Shown: piece by piece, positions 12,366 to 23,618 of the stretch | Layout: each line of letters starts with the position of its first letter | How positions within the stretch are numbered: the stretch's first letter is position 1 | The notes under the pieces: model-generated | What the model saw: only the letters and a program-made list of their open reading frames with translations | Databases searched by the model: none | What the model was told of the DNA's origin: nothing | Translations under genes and position numbers: made by a program | From: Ganoderma boninense | Lineage: Eukaryota > Basidiomycota > Agaricomycetes > Polyporales > Polyporaceae | NCBI GenBank assembly: GCA_002900995.3 | Contig: CM035310.1 | Span: forward strand, 2,406,138 to 2,470,137 | Length of the DNA: 64,000 nt | Direction of reading: 5' to 3'

Positions 12366-13500
12366 ATGGCCGACGATTCTCGCTCGCTCAAGCGTCCTCG
12401 CCTTTCCTCCACCCCCCGCCCGATCCTCATTGTCGCCGCCCCCGGGCATCCGTCTGAGTCCGAGGGTAGCGCCGCTGGTGGGGAAGAGAAATATACGCGC
12501 GATATCGACTTCTGGTTCGGAGATGGCAACCTCATCCTCCTCGCCGACCGTTCTGCCTTCCGCGTATATCAAGGTCTCCTCGCAAAGACCTCTGCTGTTT
12601 TCGGCGACATGTTTGCCACTGGCTGCCCCGCCGTCACTGAGATCTTCGACAACTGCCCTGTCGTCCGCCTAACCGACCACCCTCAGGATCTCAGAGACTT
12701 CCTCCAATACCTCATGCCATGCTCCTCCCTCGTGTGAGTGGTCATGGATCCTCTCAATCCTCTCGCTTTTTATGGTTCTAACTGCTGTCCTATCGAATCC
12801 CAGACTAGTAGATGATGTCCCCGAGTGTCGTTTCGAGCAACTTCACGCCGCCTTCCATCTCGCGCACAAGTACCAGTGCCAGGACGTCGAGGCCCGCGTC
12901 CTCTTTGTCCTCAAGAAGTACTACACCTCCATCTTCAGCGACTACGACCGGTACTCTGCATCCAAGTACACCCTCGTTCCTCCCCCACTCCAAGCCGCCG
13001 TCGCCGCTGTCAACATCGCTCGCCTCGCGGACACACCGTCCATGCTCCCCTTCGCACTGTACCTTGTATGCACCCTCGAGGGCCGTGCCGTCGACGGGTA
13101 CGAGCGGCGAGACGGCTCAACCGAGCACCTCTCCGCAGAGGACCTCAAGCTCTGCATGAATGCCCGCGGGACGCTCGCATGGGAGCTCGCCGCCCTCGCC
13201 AAGACCGTGTTTTCGTCGACCGAGTACCCGGGCCCGGAATGCAGGCACCCCGACTCGTGCCTCTGTGCGGAAGGAGAGATGTTCGAGGAGGCGCAGGGAG
13301 GCGTTCCGGGCGAGTGCGACGTCCTGGCGTCGTACCGCGCGTCGGTCGATGGGTGGGCGAAGATATATGGGATGTGCAAGGGCTGCAAGCGGAAGCTGCT
13401 CGCGCGGGACAGAGAGGAGCGGAGGAAGATGTGGATGAAGTTGCCGGGCGTGTTCGGGTTCACGGTGGAAGAATGTGGTTTTGCGGATGGGGAGGAGTAG
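12366..13500 (+). CDS. BTB/POZ domain protein
   Basis: 354 aa from exons 12366-12733 and 12804-13500 (70-nt intron, V codon split GT|A). The N-terminus carries a basic KRPRLS stretch. The BTB core follows: DIDFWFGDGNLILLADRSAF, VYQGLLAKTSAVFGDMF and VVRLTDHPQDLRDFLQYLM. The C-terminal half has FEQLHAAFHLAHKYQCQDVE, typical of Agaricomycete BTB proteins, and a Cys-rich stretch (ECRHPDSCLCAEGE, MCKGCKRKLLARDREERRK) that may bind a metal. These proteins probably mediate dimerisation or Cul3 recruitment; the target is unknown. It sits between a methyltransferase and its pseudogene. Confidence 0.82.
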
Positions 13501-13750
13501 TTTAGATAACAGCGATGCTCACAGTCATTTAGTAGTCTTAGTCGGTCGAGATCCTTAACTCGCGTCGAATCAAGGTACGTCTGCGCGTCGCTGACGTGTG
13601 AAGTCGTATGAGCGAGCGACTGGCTATCCGGAGTGTAGGTACGTTTACCTTTTCACGGGCCAGGGTCTTCCCTTCGACCTGTGGAAGAGGGAAACGTAAG
13701 ATGCAACAGCCGGAAGAGGCACCGAGGGCCGCACATCCGCGACGCAAGCC

Positions 13751-14389
13751 CTCACCCGATCGAGCTCAAATCAGTCGTTGAGGCCGGCTACGACGTCGTC
13801 GCCCCAAAGTACCTCATCTGATTCGCTCCGCGCCCCAAGACGCAGCTCCTCGAACTACTCGTACGGTTGAAGTGTTGATGCGCCCACAACGAAGACGATC
13901 GCCACCCATAAGAGGCAACTGCGCATCGCAGTCGTCGATATCAGCGCCGCCCAGGTCGCCCTCGCACCCGAGCATGCCTGAGTGCCCGGGGGAGACTGAG
14001 AAGAGGTACGGGTCGCGTTCATGCATGTGGACACTACGAAACTCGAGTACGCCGAGGGGAGTGTCGACGTCGTCCTTGTTTTCTATTCGATCTTCCACCT
14101 CCCGCGGGAGGAGCAGAGCAGGCGTCGATCGTTGTTCGAATGGTCGGACGAATGGTCGGATGGCAGAGGCCGGGGGATAGCTGTTGATGAACATGTGGAC
14201 GGAGGACCGCAACTTCTGAGCGAGAATCGGATGGTGGGGATAGCATGCTCTCGCGCGGGACCGGGGTGGAAGGGGGCCGGAGGGAAGGTGCACGGGAAGG
14301 GGCTGAAGATCCTCACGGACGAGATCACGATGGAGATGGTCTAGAGGTTCGAGGAGAAATCCCACTTGCTGTTCGCGGTAAGGGAGTAG
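13751..14389 (+). pseudogene. Decayed copy of the SAM methyltransferase
   Basis: Nucleotide similarity to 11076-11744 runs along the whole length. The region for LKSIVEAGYD is kept as LKSVVEAGYDVVAPKYL followed by an in-frame stop; later blocks match FVHADMMKLEYAEGS, YSIFHLP and GLKILVDEI and the gene's last codons. The stretch coding the SAM-binding LELGCGAG loop has been lost, at about 13855-13905, and several stops and frame changes follow. No intact start region was seen upstream. It cannot make an active enzyme. It is a direct-orientation duplicate with the BTB gene between the copies. Confidence 0.88.
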
Positions 14390-14726
14390 GGGTAGGGGAA
14401 TCCATGATCGTGCAATTATACCACGATCTTGAAGAACAGAGCGACTTGGAGACAGGACCTGTGGAACTTCGGAGTAGTATCATGAAACATATGCGTACCT
14501 AGGAACTCGGCGTTGTCCTGTTCGTCTCGGGAGGGTCGTTCTATTCTGAAAAAGTGCGTAGATCACCGAGCCATGATTCTAGTGGAGAGCGACACAGCGC
14601 TCATGTCATCGATAGCCTCTGGAGTTGTACAACAATGGAACAACAAGATCGAGTATGTGCAGATAGTCCTGACCTGAGCGCAATCCCCCTCTATCCTGCT
14701 TGCCAATGCCAAGTGTCGCTCCTCGA
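14390..14726. other. Intergenic, convergent
   Basis: 337 bp between the pseudogene end and the SRP9 stop codon; no feature recognised. Confidence 0.5.
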
Positions 14727-15243
14727 CTACTTTTTCTTCTTCGGCTTCTTTTTCTTGACGCCTCCCGTCGCGGGACCTGACGAAGACGGCAAGGAGGGCT
14801 GGGCGGCAGCATCCTGAGCCTGAGCAACCTTTTGTTGCGGTGCTTGAGGGATAGATGGGGCGGTCGACGCCTGCGTCGGTCGTCTATTCTGCATCTTCTG
14901 CATCAAGGAGAGGTTGAGCGCGTCGAACCGGTTCAGGAAGACGGAGGAATGCGTCTTGAACTTCAGGCACTGCAATCGTGACGCTGGACGGTCAGTACTC
15001 GCTCAGATTCGTAAGATGAAAGTAGTGCGCACTGTCGTGTTGTCCGTGATCTTCAGCACCAGCTTCCCAGCCCCATCTGCTCCTTGCCTCCACTTCACGC
15101 AATATCTGGTCTGATGCGAGAGATCTGGGTTATCAGACTAACGACAGCAGCGATGGAGATGAGGAACGCACGGTGGTGGGCGACTTTTCATAGAGAGCCT
15201 CCGCCGCCTCTTGGTATTCCTGCCAGGACGAGATGTAGACCAT
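14727..15243 (-). CDS. SRP9: Signal recognition particle subunit SRP9
   Basis: 130 aa from exons 15243-15172, 15110-15033 and 14969-14727, all in phase 0. MVYISSWQEYQEAAEALYEKSPTTTRYCVKW, LVLKITDNTTCLKFKTHSS and LNRFDALNLSLMQKMQNRR match SRP9, which pairs with SRP14 on the Alu domain of SRP RNA to slow elongation during ER targeting. Beyond the roughly 85-residue core is a Pro/Gln/Ala-rich tail ending in a lysine block, VKKKKPKKKK. Divergent from the mitochondrial carrier gene, with 288 bp between start codons. Confidence 0.83.
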
Positions 15244-15531
15244 GGCAGGAGTAGCGGCCGTCTGTCCGACCTTCGCGCACTTGAGCGAGCAGCCGTTACT
15301 CGTGACGAGGAACGGCGTGACTTAATGCGTCACGCACCCCGTGGGGTCGGGTCTCGGCCCGATGTAGGGCGCAGCGACTGATTTGATTTTTTGGTCACTG
15401 GTGCGCTCCGGGTTGCGTCCGGATCTGAGTCGTCTCGGCTAGCCCGCTCGACGTTCTCCACACGACCTGAGGCTCTCCTCCACTCTTCCCCTCGCGATTC
15501 GTTCCGTCTTCTTTCTTGTACTTCTACCACC

Positions 15532-17318
15532 ATGTCCGACGCTGCCCCACAAAGAAAGCGTGAGTTCTCGTCTCAGACTCGCACCGTCTGCTAGGGCCTT
15601 CAACGCCGTGCGGCGACAACTCGGACTGACTCGGGACCCGCCGTCGCGCAACCCCCACAGCCCTCCCTTTCATCGCCAACTTCGCGGCTGGTGCCATTGC
15701 TGGCATTTCAGAGATTTTGACGTTCTATCCTCTCGGTGAGTGCTCAACGTCCTGCGCGCAGCGACGAATGCTGACCGAGTCATCCCATAGATGTCGTGAG
15801 TACTCGTAGTCCGTGTGTTTCTATAGACGAGCACTCACTTCCTCGGCGTTGCGAGCCACCCAGGTCAAGACGCGTATGCAGCTGGAGACTGGCAGGTCCA
15901 AGCAGGGTGTCCTAGGAGCCTTCCAGACCATCATCAAGGAGGAGGGGTGCGCCTCCATCCAGCTTCCCCCACTTCATCCTGTTGTGCTAATATCTGGCGT
16001 GCCGTGTTAGTTTTGGCCGTCTCTACCGCGGGCTGGTCCCCCCACTCCTCATGGAGGCACCCAAGCGTGCCACCAAGTTGTACGTAGTCCACCTCCTCGT
16101 CCACTCGCACCCTTTGCCCCTCGCGCTCTCGCTTCCCGTGCGGCATTAGTTAACTCCGCACTCGCCTCTACGTAGTGCGGCGAACGACTTCTGGGGCAAG
16201 CAGTTCCTCGCGTTTTCCGGCCAAAAGAAAATGAACCAGTCGCTCGCGGTTGCCACTGGATGTGCGGCGGGCGCGACGGAGAGTTTCGTCGTCGTGCCAT
16301 TCGAGCTGGTCAAAATCAAGTGCGTGGTGCCATACCGTTTGTCGTTCGCGTCATGGACACGCGAGCTGACGCCACGACGTCCAGGCTTCAGGACAAAGCG
16401 AGTAAGTTCGCCGGGCCGATCGACGTCGTGAAGCAGGTTGTGAAGAGCGAGGGTCTGCTCGGTACGAGGGGTTCTCTTGCTGTCCATCGAATGTGTGCAT
16501 GCGAACGGTTCACTGGCAGGTTTATACGCCGGCATGGAGGCTACTATGTGGAGGTACGTCCGCCCACAACTATGACGTCCTAGTATCATAACAGCATCCT
16601 CGCCGCGTTGTAGGCATTTCTGGTGGAACGGCGGGTACTTCGGTTGCATTCACCAAGTGCGGGCGGTTCTGCCGAAGCCAAAGGTTGGTTGCCTGCTCAC
16701 TCACCCCCCGTTTGAACCCGAGAAATCTTGATCGGCTGAACTCGCGGTCCAGGACAACGGGGCGCGCCTGATGAACGACCTTGTTGCGGGCACCATTGGC
16801 GGTCTCGTGGGCACTGCCATCAACACCCCGTAAGTCGTCCTTCTACCCCGACTTCCCCCGAACTGAGCGTCATTGTTCTCCAGTTTCGACGTTAGTAATC
16901 CACGACCTTGGTCTTCTGACTGACATGCTCAGTGATTGCCGTGCGCCTATAGGTCGTGAAGTCGCGCATACAGGGAGCAAGCAAGGTCCCAGGCGTCGTC
17001 CCAAAATACAACTGGACCTACCCCGCGTGCGTGCGATCGGAGCTGAAATCCAAGAATTGACGTATTGACCTGTAACTCAATGTCCAGACTGGTGACGATA
17101 GTCCGCGAGGAGGGCCCCGCGGCGTTGTACAAGGGCTTCGTGCCAAAGGTCCTCCGTCTCGCACCTGGCGGCGGTGTCCTCCTGCTCGTCGTCGAGTTCA
17201 CCCTCGGCATGTTCCGCCAAGGTGCGTCGTCGTGTCTTGCGCAGTCGTTTCCCATATGCTCACTGACTGCTGACTACGCGTTGCCTGTTTCCCAGCTCTC
17301 GGCCCACCGTACATCTAG
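15532..17318 (+). CDS. ODC1: Mitochondrial 2-oxodicarboxylate carrier
   Basis: 299 aa, 14 exons, exact frame. Inner-membrane exchanger of C5-C7 oxodicarboxylates (2-oxoadipate, 2-oxoglutarate), feeding lysine and glutamate metabolism. Three mitochondrial-carrier repeats carry PLDVVKTRMQ, PFELVKIKLQDK and PFDVVKSRIQ. MEAPKRATKFAAND and KVLRLAPGGGVLLLVVEF agree with the Odc1/Odc2 group rather than other carriers, although the exact substrate is an inference. The PxD motifs of repeats 1 and 3 are coded by microexons of 5 nt (15791-15795) and 7 nt (16884-16890). Start ATG 15532 gives a short MSDAAPQRKPLPF leader. Confidence 0.86.
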
Positions 17319-17960
17319 ACCATAGACGTCGAGTCGACGGGACCGCGGTTCCGACGACAGCGGTGCGCCGCCTGCCGTTCAGGCAGCCTGGTCGTCGTCA
17401 CGCGGACCAGTCACTGGGGTATTTTATAGGCACTCGGAAATCGCGGACATGCGCCTAGACATGCATTCAACATTGTATTGCGGGGACGCTGTTTGCCGTG
17501 TAGTGATTCTCATACTCATGCCATGGAGTCATGGACTCGTGCTTCGCTCGAGGGCGCGGCGCACCCCGATTCCTTCTGATGGTTGAAATTCGGGACGCCT
17601 GGCTTCGTGTTGGTCGTCGACGCCGAGCGCTTGACCAGCTCGACGTAAGTAGTGTGTCCCGCCGCCAGACGTGAGCGTTTTTCTAGCCTTTTATATGTTG
17701 GTTGATTCTAGATGTGCAAGCGTCCGTTCTGCCCTCTCGATCGATCTCAGCGGCTGTTCCGATGCATACCCCACATTGACCCCACAAGACCCCACCGCTT
17801 GCGAGTCGTGTTCCGAATGGAGTGCAATCGCGACCGAAGCGCGATTAGCGTGTCCCAGCCACTCAGGTGGACTTGCAATTCGAACAGCATACGTACTTAC
17901 TACTGGTGCTCTTGGTCTTTCCGTTGCTGACGTATAGGGCTCCCTTTTGTTGGGAGGAGT

Positions 17961-17992
17961 GGTCTCGTACCCTACCGTCTGGGTACGAGACC
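17961..17992. repeat. Foldback element, short form
   Basis: Perfect inverted repeat GGTCTCGTACCC / GGGTACGAGACC separated by 8 bases. The left 19 bases (GTCTCGTACCCTACCGTCT) differ at one position from the arm of a longer foldback at 46179-46264, so the two are probably related copies. Confidence 0.7.
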
Positions 17993-18236
17993 AGGGGAGA
18001 AGATGCCAAACGCGGTTTCAGGACGGCAGGACAGTGCTAGTGGCTGGGCAGGCCGATCATTCACTGCGGCCTGGAACCGCTGACCTCGATCCAATGCTGC
18101 AGTGCCAAGTAGTATTGTTCGGCTACCCAAGGTCTACTATTCGCCGCTGGCACGACGAGCAATATGCCAACAACAGTGAACAACAACAACCCCATGCACG
18201 ACAGGCATGGCGTTATTCTCCAAGGGTAAAAATCCA

Positions 18237-18401
18237 ACAAAAAGTCGAGGCAGGTGTAAAACTTTTCTCTGGTCGGCCCAAAGCCGAATAAAATGGTGGA
18301 GAAAGTCTTTTTTCTCTGAGGCTTCTGCTCGACTTTTGTCGAATTTGTCCCGTGCAGAGAAAAGTCTTTGACGGGGCATGACTTTTTATCGACTTTTGTC
18401 C
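18237..18401. repeat. Clustered GACTTTT motifs in both orientations
   Basis: About six copies of GACTTTT or its complement within 165 bp; TCGACTTTTGTC occurs twice exactly (about 18329 and 18389). It may be a protein-binding cluster or a worn repeat. Nothing nearby fixes the meaning. Confidence 0.5.
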
Positions 18402-19595
18402 AGTTGAAAATAGCGCCATGCCCGTCGTGATGGATTCATTGCGCATGCACGTCATGCCAGGTTGGTTCTCCACGATTGTGTATAATCAACTCGGATCCTG
18501 TCTCCCCCCCTACCTCGAGTAGCCTGAGGCGTATGTAGGTCGCGACAGTGCTTCAGGCTTGATTCTCGTCGGCCGCATCTTTGAGGACTTCACCGCTACT
18601 TACCTAGACGGCCTGCTCTTTCGTAGGCTGAGCGCAAGGCTTGCGATATCCTCTGGAATGCAGGATTGTCGCATATGTACGTTTCGAATGTTCTCATCGA
18701 CGCGAACTCTTCTCCATACCCGTGGTCGTAGGAGGCCGAGCTGAGCCACTCATTTCTGTTCAAGCCAGGTCTGATATACACGACGCTTACTGTTCCTCAC
18801 CAAGTACCACGTCTCCCAATTCCTGGCGCTACAGTCTTCCGGTTCACGCACGGACATCAACACCAAATCTCTAGCTTTTGTCCTTTTCTTTCAGAGGTCT
18901 CCATGTTCTTTCCTTTAGGCTTCACTCAAGTATATACGAGGCAGAATCAAACGAGAGATGATACGCATAGAGAAAGGTAGACAATCACAAAATGCTCCTG
19001 GATAGAGCACGAAAGCCAATGCAGACAACTACACGCGACGAGGCAGCGGCATACATCATGTATGCCGCGGTATAGAAGTAGCGAGTAGCAGGAGTACAGT
19101 ACCGACGGAGGCGGGCGCACAAGCACCCGTGTAAGTATCGCGAGAGAGAAATAGAGGGAGAGAGCGCAACACATTACCCTGGACATACGAGATAGGCAGT
19201 AGGCAGAGGAACCCCACCAACGAACTTAACTGAGAAGGTCTCGGGATAAGGATCGTGAGGGCGACCATCATCATCGTGCCGAAATCTGTCCTGTCCGGGT
19301 GTCCAGACTGGAGCCCACAAGGCTCGCTCGGCCGCTCTAGCAAACCATGTCGGGTTGGGGGAGGGGGAGGGAACGTCTATGGTGAACAGTGACACGGCGC
19401 GGTCGCATCGCGGCCCGGCAGAGAAGCGCATGCAGCTGGCGAGAGATGAGTAGAGGAGCGGGAACGGGGGCGGGAGACGGGAGACGGGATCGCGACCAGA
19501 AATAGCCCAGGATCCGGGACGAACTTGTAGCTTCGAGCTTCGCGCTTCGAGCTCGCGATCGAAGCATCGCGCTTCAAAGCTTCACAGTTCGGGCT

Positions 19596-20308
19596 TCACA
19601 CCCAGGAGCCGTGGATGAGCGCGTCCCATGACTTGCTCTTTGACTGCAGCGTCTCGACGAAGCGCGCGCGCGCGCCGGGGGTCATGTTCCCGGGCATGGG
19701 AACGGCAACTGGCATGCCCACACTCACGCCCATCGGGCCGGCGCTGTCGTGCACGACCGCGTCGGGGATGTGCGGGTGCGGCTCGTCGGTGTGGAGAGGG
19801 GCGCCCTCCGCTGCGCCAGGCATCGCGGGCTGGTGGCGGTCCGGGCGTGGCGAATGGTGGTCCGGACGCGGGGAGTGATGATGACGAGGATGGTGGTTGT
19901 GGTGCGCGTGCTGCGTGTGGGGGCTACTCGGGTTGGGAGTGGGCGGCGGGTGCGAGCCTGACCAGGAATGGGAGGGCGTGAGCGGGATGGCCGAGTTAGG
20001 ACAGTGCATGGCTGGGCTCGCGGTGCCGGACGTCGTGGACGAGGGCGTGGTTTGAGGACGTTTCTGGGCACAGGGGTCAAGGGCGTTCTCTCTCCTCGTG
20101 CGCTCGGAGTGCGCGGAGGATGGAAGGGGTTGAAGAGGGAGAAGAAGGACTTACGGGAGACAGGATCGTCCCCAGCGCGAGACGGAGGCTCAGGAGGTGG
20201 GCGTCGTCGCCGCGTCGAGAGTCATCGTGCCTAGGCTGTGAAATCAGAACGTCTCCTGTCAGCGATTGTGGGGAAACGGGAGCATGAAGGAACGGAGGCA
20301 CAGACCAT
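19596..20308 (-). CDS. Hypothetical His/Pro-rich protein with WDALIHG C-terminus
   Basis: 183 aa if spliced 20308-20306 (the ATG alone), 20235-20155 and 20063-19596; lengths sum to an exact frame. Exon 2 encodes PRHDDSRRGDDAHLLSLRLA and LGTILSP. Exon 3 encodes a Ser/Thr/Pro stretch, a His/Pro-rich segment (HTQHAHHNHHPRHHHSPRPD) and the end MTPGARARFVETLQSKSKSWDALIHGSWV. The two ends resemble a conserved basidiomycete family of unknown function as I recall it; the middle is low complexity. An intron directly after the start codon is unusual, so the first exon is the weakest part of the model. Confidence 0.52.
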
Positions 20309-21165
20309 GATGGGCTGAATGAAATTTGTAAGTCTAGGTCAATAGATAAACGATGCCCAGAGAGTGGGGCAAGCTCTGGACTCTAGTGGCGGTAGACTGT
20401 GGGGTAGTGAGATACCACGATGGCCTCGACGAGGAGGGTCGACGGGCGGGAAGTAAGGGAGATACGGAGGGGGGTCGTTGCAGCTGCGTGGGTGCAGTGG
20501 TTGAGGAGGGGGGATATTTAGGGTGGTAGATGGTCATGGACGACGACGCTGGTTAGATCAGCTGGCCCCACGAACCCGTGCTGGATGGAACTCTAACTGG
20601 TACAAGTGACCTCCACAAGTGCGCAGGGCTGCATAGGAGAGAGCCGGGTCGAACCCTGTCCACGCGATGGGCCATCTTGGGCCAGCTCCCCACTCCCCAC
20701 ACTCCCGCCCACAGCCAGGGGGCACTGTGGGGAAATGCGGGGTATATCTCCCGTTCTTTCCCCACAGGCTCGACCGATTATCCAAATGCACCCGCCAGGA
20801 CATGAGACCCTCTCGGCGACTCTCAAGTGAGTAATAGAGACTCGCGGCGGCCACAGCGGGGATCAGCCGACCTTCCCATCTTCGAAGATGCGCTGCGATG
20901 GCACGATAGACGTCGGCGCGCCCTATTGTGCTGCTCGAGCATCACGAGATTGACTGAAAGGGTGATTGGCCTGCGCACTTCCCGACGATCTCCACCTCTC
21001 GCCCCTGTCTTCGAACCTTAGGTCCCGACTCATTCCGTACCTCCTCCGACGCAGACTTAAATCCTAGGTTAGTCTACAACATGTTACATCAGTGGACGAC
21101 TGCGTTGCGTGAGGGGCCTCGGTTGTAGAGATAGACCCGCCCTTTTTCTTTTGAGGTCGAGCCCC
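20309..21165. other. Intergenic
   Basis: 857 bp between two minus-strand genes. Short G-rich and AT-poor stretches only; no supported feature. Confidence 0.5.
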
Positions 21166-23192
21166 CTAGACGTTCAATTCTGCCTTACCCGCCTTCCCCA
21201 ATGCCGTCTGCAGCTCCTCATCGGCAAGCGCCGGACGAACCCATTCCCCAAGGAACTTGTCGACCTGCTCCGGCGCACGTCCAATAAACGTCTTGGGATC
21301 GAGGAGCGCATCGAGCTGGTCCTTGATGGGGTCGAAGTAGGCATCCTTCTTCACCCGTTCGATCAAATCGTTGTCCAAGCCGAGTTGCTTGACCTGGTGA
21401 GCAGCCTCGTGCGACAGCACCTGGTTGTGGATAGTCAGCCGTTTACCCTACGAAAACCTCGGAAAAACGAAGGAACAAAAAGAGAGCAGCTTCTCTCCGC
21501 ACGACGCACTCCACCATCGATAATTTCAAGCGTCCAGGCCACATTCGCACCAAAACAAGCAACACTCACCCGAATCTTCTCGTGCGCCTCCTGCCTGTCT
21601 CCGCCCGCCTTGACGATCGCCATGATGATGTTCTCCGTCGCCATGAACGGCAGCTCCTGCGCGATCCGGCGCGCGATCACGCGCGGGTACACAACGAGGC
21701 CCTCGGACACGTTCTGCAGCGTCGTGAGCACGATGTCCGCCGTCAGGAACGCCTCGGGCAGCGAGATGCGGCGGTTCGCGCTGTCGTCCAGCGTCCGCTC
21801 GAACCACTGCACGCTCGCCGTCTGCAGCGCGTTCTGCTGCAGCACCATCAGGTGCCGCGCGAGCGAGCAGATCCGCTCGGACCGCATGGGGTTGCGCTTG
21901 TACGCCATCGCGGACGACCCGATCTGCGTCGACTCGAACGGCTCCTCGACCTCCTTCAGGTTCGCGAGCAGCCGGAGGTCCGTCGCGAGCTTGTGCGCTG
22001 TCGCGCCGAAGGAGGCGAGCGGGGCGAGGACATCGATGTCGATCTTGCGGGAGTACGTCTGGGAGGTGACGGGGTACGCGTAGGTAAAGCCCGAAAGGGC
22101 AGTCACTCTACGGTCGAGTTCCTCAACCTGTCAAGTCATGATGGACATCGGAAGGTTGATAAATTTCCCTGGGTTGGACTTACCTTCTCGTGGTCCCCGT
22201 CGAACAGCGTAAGGAAACTCGCCTGGGTACCAGTGGTACCCTTCACGCCGCGGAATCCGACGTCATCTCTCGCGCGCTTGATGTTACGGAGATCCCAAAG
22301 CAGTTCCTAGGTACAGGTCCCAATCAGAAACGAATGTATGGCCCAACAGCCCATAATAGAACCTACCTGGAGCCAGAGAGTGGCACGCTTGCCGACAGTC
22401 GTCAGTTGCGCGGGCTGGAAGTGAGTGAAACCGAGGGTGGGCAAGTCGCGGTACTGGTTCGCGAAGTTGGCAAAACGGTCGATGACGACCGCGAGCTTTT
22501 GCAGAAGAAGCGAAAGGGCTTCGCGGATGAAGATCAGGTCGGCGTTACTAGACCGAGGAGGTTACGGTTCACGGTCTCCCGAAACTCTACGAGATCAGGC
22601 GTACTCGGTGACATAACAGGACGTCGCCCCCAAACTACCGCCATGCATGAGGATGAGCCATACAGTGCGAAGAGAGAGAGGATACTGACTGGATGATGCC
22701 GGCCGCGGCGGGTGCGACTTGTCCAAAAGTATGGACGTGGGCCATGACATCGTGACGCCTCTTCTTTTCTTCGGCGGCAGCGATCTCGAACTGGGCTGCG
22801 TCTAGATGCTGCAGCGTTGGCACCGTACCGATTGCATGAGCATAAGAAAGAACAGAGAGACCAGATGGACGCACCAAGTTCGCCTTCATCTGCTCAATGG
22901 CCTCATCCGAGATCGCCAGCCCCAATTCCTTCTCCGCGATGGCCAGATTCAGCCACAGCTTCCGCCATGTGTGAAAGCGATTCTGCGTGGCATCGCGGTC
23001 AACTTCCGCACTGCCAAAACGCGATGGCAGAAGAAGGGAAAACACTCACGGCTGCGGAGAAGAGATGGGCCATCTCCTTGCTCGCATAGCGGCTGAAATG
23101 GTCCAGATGGCCTGATAAATGCTGAATGCACAAAGAAAAGGTGCATATACGAACCTCGAGAGCGGCGTCTGGTAGGTGTCGAAATTCTCCAT
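21166..23192 (-). CDS. ADE13: Adenylosuccinate lyase
   Basis: 484 aa from nine exons (23192-23155, 23092-23050, 22982-22875, 22808-22690, 22634-22605, 22547-22367, 22306-22184, 22127-21570, 21420-21166); exon lengths sum exactly in frame. Cytosolic homotetramer acting twice in purine synthesis, on SAICAR and on adenylosuccinate. [37 protein letters not shown] (His region) and the fumarase/ASL signature [14 protein letters not shown] are clear. SHEAAHQVK lies near the C-terminus. A usual HWGATS reads HLGATS here, a substitution in a conserved segment. Length is normal for the family. Confidence 0.94.
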
Positions 23193-23618
23193 GGTTGGTG
23201 GATAAAAAACAAGGTGGATGAAGTCGGAAATTCAAAGGGTCGGGATCGACCAGAGAGAGATCTAGCCCATCTGAATCTGTCTTATTACTGTCACGCTCCG
23301 AGTGTGGTTCGGCGTCGGATGTAAAGTTGTGTTGTATCGCTAACGATGGTAGCATTGGATTGCAATGGGTTGTAAGAGGGAAATAGACCGTCAAGGAACC
23401 ACATCGATCAAGTTGAAGGAGAAGGCAGCCTGAGGAGGGGAAAGCACAGAAAACGGGGTAGCAGCGTCACGATATCACGCGTCTGTGACAGCGCTTGTCA
23501 CCTCGTGACCCGGAAGCGGAGACTCGGCGAGGCGGAGATGGATCGGGCGCCACACTGGTTGACTTCTGACCAACACTTCAACACCCTCTTAACCACGTCC
23601 CTCCAACGCTCTGCACCT
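23193..23618. other. Divergent promoter region
   Basis: 426 bp between the ADE13 and UBE2S-like start codons; both promoters must lie here. No clear TATA box. Confidence 0.5.

Larger units (their letters stand above)
17319..19595. other. Long intergenic region, convergent genes
   Basis: 2.3 kb between the carrier stop (+) and the stop of the gene at 19596 (-). It contains a perfect 12-bp foldback at 17961-17992 and a cluster of GACTTTT/AAAAGTC motifs at 18237-18401. Open frames here are short and unlike known proteins. It could be repeat-derived. Confidence 0.55.

Noticed and set aside
13814..14365. Open frames within the methyltransferase duplicate, as possible separate genes
   Set aside because: They are explained by the degenerate plus-strand copy; none has its own homology.
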